Assembly (NCBI GenBank): GCA_021736255.1
Contig: JAIPGG010000018.1
Coordinates: 1-37,163, forward strand
Reading direction: 5' to 3'
Source of the DNA: Spirochaetales bacterium
GTDB taxonomy: Bacteria; Spirochaetota; Spirochaetia; JAIPGG01
DNA length: 37,163 nucleotides
The notes beneath the pieces are model-generated. The model saw nothing but the letters and a program-made list of their open reading frames with translations. It did no database searches and was not told where the DNA came from. A program made the position numbers and the translations under genes. Positions 32,019 through 37,163 of the stretch are shown here, one piece after another. Each line of letters starts with the position of its first letter. Positions within the stretch are counted from its first letter, which is position 1.

Positions 32019-33072
32019 TCGAAACAGCCGAATCTACAGCGGAGTCGCCCGAAGCACGGGAGCCGCAGAAAAACACCGAAGCAGTATCCGGGCGGCATTT
32101 CTGCTGCTGTTAACAGGTTTGCTGTTTGCCGCGGGAACCGCCTACGGAATGGGCGGACAGGAGGCCTCCGAAGAGGAAGGCCGGAAAAGCGAGCAGGCAG
32201 GCGCCGCCGGGGGAAACGGGGCGCAGACCGTGGATGCAGAAGGGGTGGACTCAGTCTACGCGGTGAATACGACCACCGCCGTCTCGGGGCAGATCAAGGA
32301 TTACATCAAGGTAAACGGCGATGTAGAAACCCAAACCAGCGTGGACGTCTATGCCGACACATCGGGCAAACTGATACGGATTTTCGTCGGCATCGGCGAC
32401 ACGGTCCGCAAAGACACCGTGATTGCCGAGGTCGATCCCTCGAAGGCGGGCATGAACTTTGTTGCGAGCCAGGTCAAGGCGCCGATAACCGGGACCATTA
32501 CCCAGATACCCGCTCGAATCGGACAAACGGTGAGCCCTTCGGTCCCGATCGCCAAGGTGAGCCGGACCTGGGACCTGGAGATCTCCACGGAGGTCTCCGA
32601 ACGATTCATCTCTCGCATGGAAGAGGGACAACCGGCGATACTCAACTTTGCCGCCTATCCGGGTGAAACCTTCAGAGCCCGAGTTACCGAACTGAGCCCG
32701 GTGGTGGATCCTGTCAGCCGGACAATGGGCGTAACCCTGGAGCCGGAGGACGGCTATGAGCGTATCAAACCGGGAATGTTCGCCGAGGTAAAGATCATCA
32801 CCCAGGCAAAAGAGGGAGTCGTCAAAATCCCTGCCGAATGCATGGTCAGCCGCTTCGGCAAGTACTTCGTCTTTGTCGTCAAGGAAGACGGAACCGTAGA
32901 ACGCAGGAATATTACCCCCGGCATCCAGATCGACCAGAAACTCGAAGTAACCGAAGGCCTCGAAGCGGGAGAAGAGATCGTCATCCGCGGCCAGACACTC
33001 CTCGAAGACGGTGTCCGGGTGAAAGTCATCGATCAGGTACCTCCGCTGAGCCAGGCGGATGTGATTGAATAG
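32008..33072 (+). CDS. RND efflux periplasmic adaptor (HlyD/MFP family) lacking the helical hairpin
   Basis: This 354-aa adaptor bridges the RND pump and the TolC-like channel. It has an N-terminal signal/anchor (about 27-47) and a mature start near GMGGQEASEEE. The first lipoyl half ends at IAEVDPS (about residue 145), and the second half begins at VKAPITGTITQIPARIGQTV (about 156). Only about 10-12 residues lie between them, where most adaptors carry a 60-100 residue alpha-hairpin. The beta-barrel and membrane-proximal domains follow. Borrelia BesA is a known hairpin-less adaptor, so this may be a spirochaete trait. ATG 32008 is chosen for its GGAGG site inside the end of the tolC-like gene. 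Confidence 0.88.
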   Translation: MKADRNSRIYSGVARSTGAAEKHRSSIRAAFLLLLTGLLFAAGTAYGMGGQEASEEEGRKSEQAGAAGGNGAQTVDAEGVDSVYAVNTTTAVSGQIKDYIKVNGDVETQTSVDVYADTSGKLIRIFVGIGDTVRKDTVIAEVDPSKAGMNFVASQVKAPITGTITQIPARIGQTVSPSVPIAKVSRTWDLEISTEVSERFISRMEEGQPAILNFAAYPGETFRARVTELSPVVDPVSRTMGVTLEPEDGYERIKPGMFAEVKIITQAKEGVVKIPAECMVSRFGKYFVFVVKEDGTVERRNITPGIQIDQKLEVTEGLEAGEEIVIRGQTLLEDGVRVKVIDQVPPLSQADVIE

Positions 33073-33096
33073 TAAACCCACGGAACAGGAGCTCTC

Positions 33097-36000
33097 ATGA
33101 GTATTACGAAAACAGTCGTCAAAAGGCCGACTACCATATTTATCATATTTGCCATCCTCATCGGCCTCGGAGTCTATTCCGGCTCGGACCTTGCCATCGA
33201 CCTTTATCCGGAAATCGAACCGCCGGTTTTGCTGGTCTTCACCGATTATGCCGGAGCCGGCCCGGAAGAAGTGGAAAAATCGATTACCCGGCCGCTCGAA
33301 GGGGTTCTGAGCAACGTAAGCAATATCGAGGATATTAATTCGACTTCATCGGAGGGGTCGAGTCAGGTTACCGTGGAATTTGCCTATGGGACAAACATGG
33401 CCGAAGCGGCCAACGAGATACGGGACAAACTCGAATACATAAAGCCCTACCTTCCCCAGGAAGCAGAGTCTCCGATGATATTCAAGTTCGACCCTTCCAT
33501 GATTCCCGTCATGGGGCTGGTAGTGGAAGGAAACCGCACGCCCGAAGAGCTTCGGCAGATCTCCGAAGACATCGTTCAACCGCGTCTCGAACAGGTAGAA
33601 GGAGTTGCCCTCACCAGCGTAACCGGCGGGAGGGAACAGGTAGTGCGGGTGGAAATCCCCCAGAACCGGCTTGCCGCTTACAATCTGCCGCTTACCCAGG
33701 TGGCCAACATGCTGCGGGGCCAGAACGTTCAGATCAGTGCGGGCAGCATAACCGAAGGGAACAAGAACTACCTGATCCGCACCTCCGGTGAATACCAGAG
33801 CATCGACCAGATCAAAGACACGGTAATCGCCTACAAGGCCACCGGCACCCAGAGCGGAACAGCGGGAGCTATGGGCGGGTCAGCTTCGGCCATGGGCCCC
33901 TCCGGGACCGGCCAGACCGTAGTGCGCCTGAGAGATATTGCCAATGTCTTCGAAAGCTACCGTGAACAGCAGAGTTCTGTTTTCATTAACGGCAAACCGG
34001 GTGTATACGTGACCCTTCAGAAGCAGAGCGGAACGAACTCCGTCCAGACAGCGGAAAATGTGCGGGCCAGAATGGACCAGATCAACAACGAGGTACCGGT
34101 CGGCATCCAAATCAAAGAGATATTCAATACAACAGATATTATAAAAACCTCGATCGCCCAGGTTTCTTCCTCGGCCATCTACGGAGCCCTTTTTGCCGTT
34201 ATCGTCCTTTTTATTTTTCTGCGAAGCCTCAAGAGTACTTTCATAATCGGCCTTACCATACCGGTTTCAATTGTCATCACGTTGATGCTCATGTATTTCG
34301 CAGGACTCACCCTGAATATTATGACCCTGGCAGGCCTCGCCCTCGGGGTAGGTATGCTTGTGGACAACTCCATCGTTATCCTGGAAAACATCTTCAGATA
34401 CCGGGAAAAGGGGACCAAGCTCACCGCATCGGCCATTCTCGGAAGCCAGGAAATGATAAACGCCATTGTCGCATCCACCCTGACAACCATCAGTGTTTTT
34501 GCTCCGGTAGCACTGTTCAAGGGGCAGCTGGAGTTCATCGGCGAGATGTTTGCAGGTCTTGCTTTTACCGTCGTTATCTCGCTGGCTTCCTCGCTCTTTG
34601 TGGCCATGCTGTTGATTCCGGTCCTAGCCAGCCACTTCTTTCCCATCCGTTCAAGGCGTCAGCGTCCTCTCCGCGGGCTGATGAAGGTACTCGACAATTT
34701 GATGGCGGGCCTTTTCTATAGACTGGATAACGGATACAAAAAGATACTCGCCGGTATCCTGCGATTCAGATGGATTACCGTGGGTATTGTCGTCGCCGCC
34801 TTCATGTCCAGCCTTCTGCTAATTCCACAGATAGGGTTCGTCTTTCTGCCGACCATGGAGCAGGACTCGGTCGAGGTATCGGTCGAAATGCCCCTGGGGA
34901 CAAAGCTCGAAGTTACCGAGACGGTACTGAAACAGCTCGAAACCATCATCAAGGACGAGGTGGAAGGCTATACCGATATCATCGTCGAGGCAGGACAACG
35001 GGGCTTTTTCGGCTTTCTCGGCTCGATTCAAGCTCACAAGGGGAATCTGAGGGTACTGTTACCTGAATACGATGAACGGATCGACAGCTCGGAGGAGGTA
35101 AAGAGAAAACTCAGAAGTCATTTCAATGAGTTTCCTTCAGCGAATTTCTCATTTTCCTCCGGCGGGGGCGGCGGCTTCATGGGAGGGGCATCGCCCATCG
35201 ACGTGATGGTAAAAACCGAAGACCTGGAAAAGGGCCGGGACATTGCCTACAGGATCCGCGATCTGATCAGTGACAATGTACCGCGGGTAACAGAACCCAC
35301 CGTCGACTTCAAAGAAGGGGTTCCGCAGATAGAAATCTTCGTCGACCGGGACAAGGCCTACTCCCTCGGCTTGAACATCAACAACATCGGCCGGGAAATA
35401 CAGGCCAACATAGACGGGATTACCGCATCCAAGTTCCGTAAGGGCGGCTCGGAATACGACATCCTCGTCATCCTCGAAGAAGAAGACCGCAATGAACTCC
35501 CCGACCTCCAACAGATATTCGTTCAGAATGCCACGGGGCAGAAGATAGCCCTTTCGAATTTTGCACGCCTCGAACGGACTACCGGTCCGATAAGCATCAG
35601 CCGGGAAAACCAGAGCCGGGTCATCCACGTAACCGGCGGACTCAAGCCTGGAGTGCCGGTAAACGAAGTGGAACTCCAGATCAGGGACCTGATCTCCCGG
35701 GAGATCCCCGCCGATGAAGAAGTGGTCATCGAGTTTTCCGGAGATTATGCCGACCTGCTAAAATACGGGACGAAGTTCGGAATAATATTCCTTATATCAA
35801 TATTTCTCGTTTTCGGCGTAATGGCCGCCCAGTTCGAATCGTTCCTCGACCCCTTTATCATACTGTTCACCATGCCGCTTACCATCATCGGAGTACTTTT
35901 GATACACTGGTTTACCGGCGAAATCCTGAGTATCTTCACTGCCGTAGGAATGGTCATACTGATCGGTATTGTTGTAAACAACGGTATCGTGCTGGTGGAC

Positions 36001-36375
36001 TACATCAACCTGCTGCGCAAACGAGGTATGTCTATCCGGGAAGCGATTATCGAAGGAGGCGGCAACCGTCTGCGCCCGATTCTCATGACCACCCTGACCA
36101 CCGTATTGGCGCTGATACCTCTGGGCTTCTTCGAAGGAGAAGGGGCGGACCTGGTCAAACCCATCGGGCAGAGTGTCGTCGGCGGATTGTCGGTCAGCAC
36201 CCTGCTTACCCTCTTTCTGATTCCCGTACTCTATTCACTCTTTAACAACTTCACCTCCAAACGGGCACAGAAGAAAGAAGCCAAGAAGGAAAAACGCAGA
36301 CAGCTCCGCAGAGAAGCGGCCCAAACAAACGCCGGACAGACCGGAAGCATCGACCAGGGAGGGGCTCAGTCATGA
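33097..36375 (+). CDS. RND-family efflux pump (AcrB/HAE-like)
   Basis: This 1092-aa proton-driven inner-membrane pump has the duplicated layout of RND transporters: helix 1 near residues 12-30, a large periplasmic loop, helices 2-6 near 350-510, a second large loop and helices 8-12 near 880-1030. The proton-relay helix reads LGVGMLVDNSIVILEN, with one Asp followed by Asn rather than the Asp-Asp of AcrB. The matching second-half segment is GIVVNNGIVLVDYINLLRKRG. Gly/Ser/Met-rich loops (for example near residues 250-270 and 685-700) are extra. The C-terminal tail is very basic. AGGAG lies 5 nt before the ATG. The substrate is probably drugs, dyes or lipophilic compounds. Confidence 0.93.
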   Translation: MSITKTVVKRPTTIFIIFAILIGLGVYSGSDLAIDLYPEIEPPVLLVFTDYAGAGPEEVEKSITRPLEGVLSNVSNIEDINSTSSEGSSQVTVEFAYGTNMAEAANEIRDKLEYIKPYLPQEAESPMIFKFDPSMIPVMGLVVEGNRTPEELRQISEDIVQPRLEQVEGVALTSVTGGREQVVRVEIPQNRLAAYNLPLTQVANMLRGQNVQISAGSITEGNKNYLIRTSGEYQSIDQIKDTVIAYKATGTQSGTAGAMGGSASAMGPSGTGQTVVRLRDIANVFESYREQQSSVFINGKPGVYVTLQKQSGTNSVQTAENVRARMDQINNEVPVGIQIKEIFNTTDIIKTSIAQVSSSAIYGALFAVIVLFIFLRSLKSTFIIGLTIPVSIVITLMLMYFAGLTLNIMTLAGLALGVGMLVDNSIVILENIFRYREKGTKLTASAILGSQEMINAIVASTLTTISVFAPVALFKGQLEFIGEMFAGLAFTVVISLASSLFVAMLLIPVLASHFFPIRSRRQRPLRGLMKVLDNLMAGLFYRLDNGYKKILAGILRFRWITVGIVVAAFMSSLLLIPQIGFVFLPTMEQDSVEVSVEMPLGTKLEVTETVLKQLETIIKDEVEGYTDIIVEAGQRGFFGFLGSIQAHKGNLRVLLPEYDERIDSSEEVKRKLRSHFNEFPSANFSFSSGGGGGFMGGASPIDVMVKTEDLEKGRDIAYRIRDLISDNVPRVTEPTVDFKEGVPQIEIFVDRDKAYSLGLNINNIGREIQANIDGITASKFRKGGSEYDILVILEEEDRNELPDLQQIFVQNATGQKIALSNFARLERTTGPISISRENQSRVIHVTGGLKPGVPVNEVELQIRDLISREIPADEEVVIEFSGDYADLLKYGTKFGIIFLISIFLVFGVMAAQFESFLDPFIILFTMPLTIIGVLLIHWFTGEILSIFTAVGMVILIGIVVNNGIVLVDYINLLRKRGMSIREAIIEGGGNRLRPILMTTLTTVLALIPLGFFEGEGADLVKPIGQSVVGGLSVSTLLTLFLIPVLYSLFNNFTSKRAQKKEAKKEKRRQLRREAAQTNAGQTGSIDQGGAQS

Positions 36376-36665
36376 GTGAAAATTACCAGAAACGGATAGA
36401 GATAATAGCAAACCGTTCGATCCAGGAAGACCTTTTCGAAGCCTTCGAAAAGCGGGAAATCGTGAAGCACTACACCCTGGTGCCCGTCGCCTTCGGCGTC
36501 GGGCGTCAGGGGCCCCGCATGGGAGATCACATCTGGCCGGAAGAAAATTTCGTCCTCACAGTGTACTGCAGCGAAGATGAAGCACAAAAAATCCGGGAAA
36601 CAGTGAACGAGATCAAGAATTTCTTTGTTCAGGAAGGAATCAAACTCTTCGAGATAAGCCTATAG
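36372..36665 (+). CDS. Small PII-like/transporter-associated protein (PG0541-like)
   Basis: This 97-aa soluble protein has an alternating beta-alpha-beta pattern suggestive of a ferredoxin/PII-like fold: KRIEIIANRSIQEDLFEAFE, a central loop VAFGVGRQGPRMGDHIWPEE, FVLTVYCSEDEAQKIRETV, and a last strand ending GIKLFEISL. It resembles the small proteins named for Porphyromonas PG0541 that follow RND pump genes. This recognition is from memory and moderate. Its ATG overlaps the RND stop (ATGA) and a GGGAGGGG site lies in the pump gene's end, so it is produced with the pump. It may bind the pump's cytoplasmic face and tune it, as PII proteins do for other transporters. Confidence 0.7.
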   Translation: MSENYQKRIEIIANRSIQEDLFEAFEKREIVKHYTLVPVAFGVGRQGPRMGDHIWPEENFVLTVYCSEDEAQKIRETVNEIKNFFVQEGIKLFEISL

Positions 36666-36670
36666 CACGG

Positions 36671-37163
36671 GGCTGCAGGGCGGCCCCGGCTGCCGCTTGC
36701 AGCTCAGGTCCCGGTCGGGAGACCCGGGCTGCCGCTTGCAGCTCTGGTCCCGGTCGGAGACACAGGCTGCCGCTTGCAGCTCTGGTCCGCGTCGGAGACA
36801 CAGGCTGCAGGCCGGGACGCCCGGGTCGGGGGCGCGGACCCCCGGCTGCCGCTTGCAGCTCTGGTCCCGGTCGGAGACCCCGGCTGCCGTGTGCAGCTCT
36901 GGTCCCGGTCGGAGACACGGGCTGCCGCTTGCAGCTCTGGTCCCGGTCGGAGACCCCGGCTGCCGCTTGCAGCTCTGGTCCCGGTCGGACCCCCGGCTGC
37001 CGTGTGCAGCTCTGGTCCCGGTCGGAGACCCCGGCTGCCGTGTGCAGCTCTGGTCCCGGGCGGAGACACAGGCTGCAGGCCGGCCTGCCCGGGTCGTGAG
37101 ACCCGGGCTGCCGTGTGCAGCTCTGGTCCGGGTCGGAGACCCCGGCTGCCGTGTGCAGCTCTG
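36671..37163. repeat. GC-rich tandem array of about 38-bp stem-loop units
   Basis: From 36671 to the window edge the DNA is a head-to-tail array. Main (A) units start at 36688, 36727, 36765, 36844, 36882, 36920, 36958, 36995, 37033, 37106 and 37144. Most are exactly 38 bp, with 39 and 37 at 36688 and 36995. Each A unit begins GGCTGC, then a 5-nt loop (CGCTT or CGTGT), then GCAGCTC, followed by a GGTC...GACC segment. In the A units the GCTGC/GCAGC arms are unchanged. A second (B) unit, starting GGCTGCAGG and lacking the loop, occurs at 36671 (short), 36803 (41 bp) and 37071 (35 bp). No unique spacers occur, so it is not a CRISPR array. No gene is supported inside it. Confidence 0.9.

Noticed and set aside
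36640-37069. Long minus-strand open frames through the repeat array giving a Gly/Arg/Pro-rich repetitive peptide
   Set aside because: The 38-bp period is not a multiple of three, and all minus frames stay open merely because the unit lacks stops. There is no ribosome binding site and the composition is not protein-like.
36671-37163. CRISPR array
   Set aside because: Units are contiguous and nearly identical over their whole length, with no unique spacers and no cas genes nearby.

Overview
The window looks like about 37 kb of chromosome from a free-living, diderm spirochaete (Spirochaetales-like). This is an inference. It rests on secreted proteins whose mature N-termini begin with a GGQE/GGQQE-type motif, an efflux adaptor without a helical hairpin (as in Borrelia BesA), and a sugar-ABC-rich gene content at moderately high GC. 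No rRNA, tRNA, transposase, integrase or CRISPR array was seen.

Positions 1-18.6 kb form a carbohydrate uptake and catabolism locus. A LacI-type regulator (13725-14786, minus) faces a class II aldolase and FGGY kinase pair (15085-17537, plus) across an intergenic region holding a perfect 14-bp operator-like palindrome. Downstream of lacI on the same strand, a long operon-like run (13581 down to 1143) encodes a solute-binding protein, two permeases, a 79-aa three-helix membrane protein, a D-tagatose/D-psicose-3-epimerase-like enzyme, two different MalK-type ATPases, a class I phosphomannose-isomerase-like enzyme, a TIM-barrel isomerase, a zinc polyol-type dehydrogenase, a Gfo/Idh/MocA oxidoreductase and an MFS transporter. 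A convergent ribokinase (204-1160) and a second TIM-barrel isomerase (17607-18596) flank it. The enzyme set suits a polyol or rare ketose: uptake, oxidation, C3 epimerisation, phosphorylation and aldol cleavage. The actual substrate cannot be read from sequence.

Positions 18.7-29.1 kb hold housekeeping and membrane genes: a CopA-type copper ATPase; a secreted nitrilase-fold hydrolase; a divergent MFS gene broken by a -1 frameshift at a G5T6 tract; a potassium-uptake operon (KtrB-like channel with an extra N-terminal four-helix module, KtrA-like RCK subunit, and a membrane-anchored PAS-like protein); and a long-chain acyl-CoA ligase.

Positions 29.1-36.7 kb are one tightly overlapped efflux operon: a double-TetR regulator, a TolC-like channel, a hairpin-less adaptor, an RND pump and a small PII-like accessory protein. 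It is preceded by a promoter and two abutting inverted-repeat operators. The last 500 bp (36671 to the edge) are a GC-rich tandem array of about 38-bp units. Each unit carries a conserved stem with a two-version loop, and the array is interrupted by a second unit type. It runs off the window and is the most unusual non-coding structure here.
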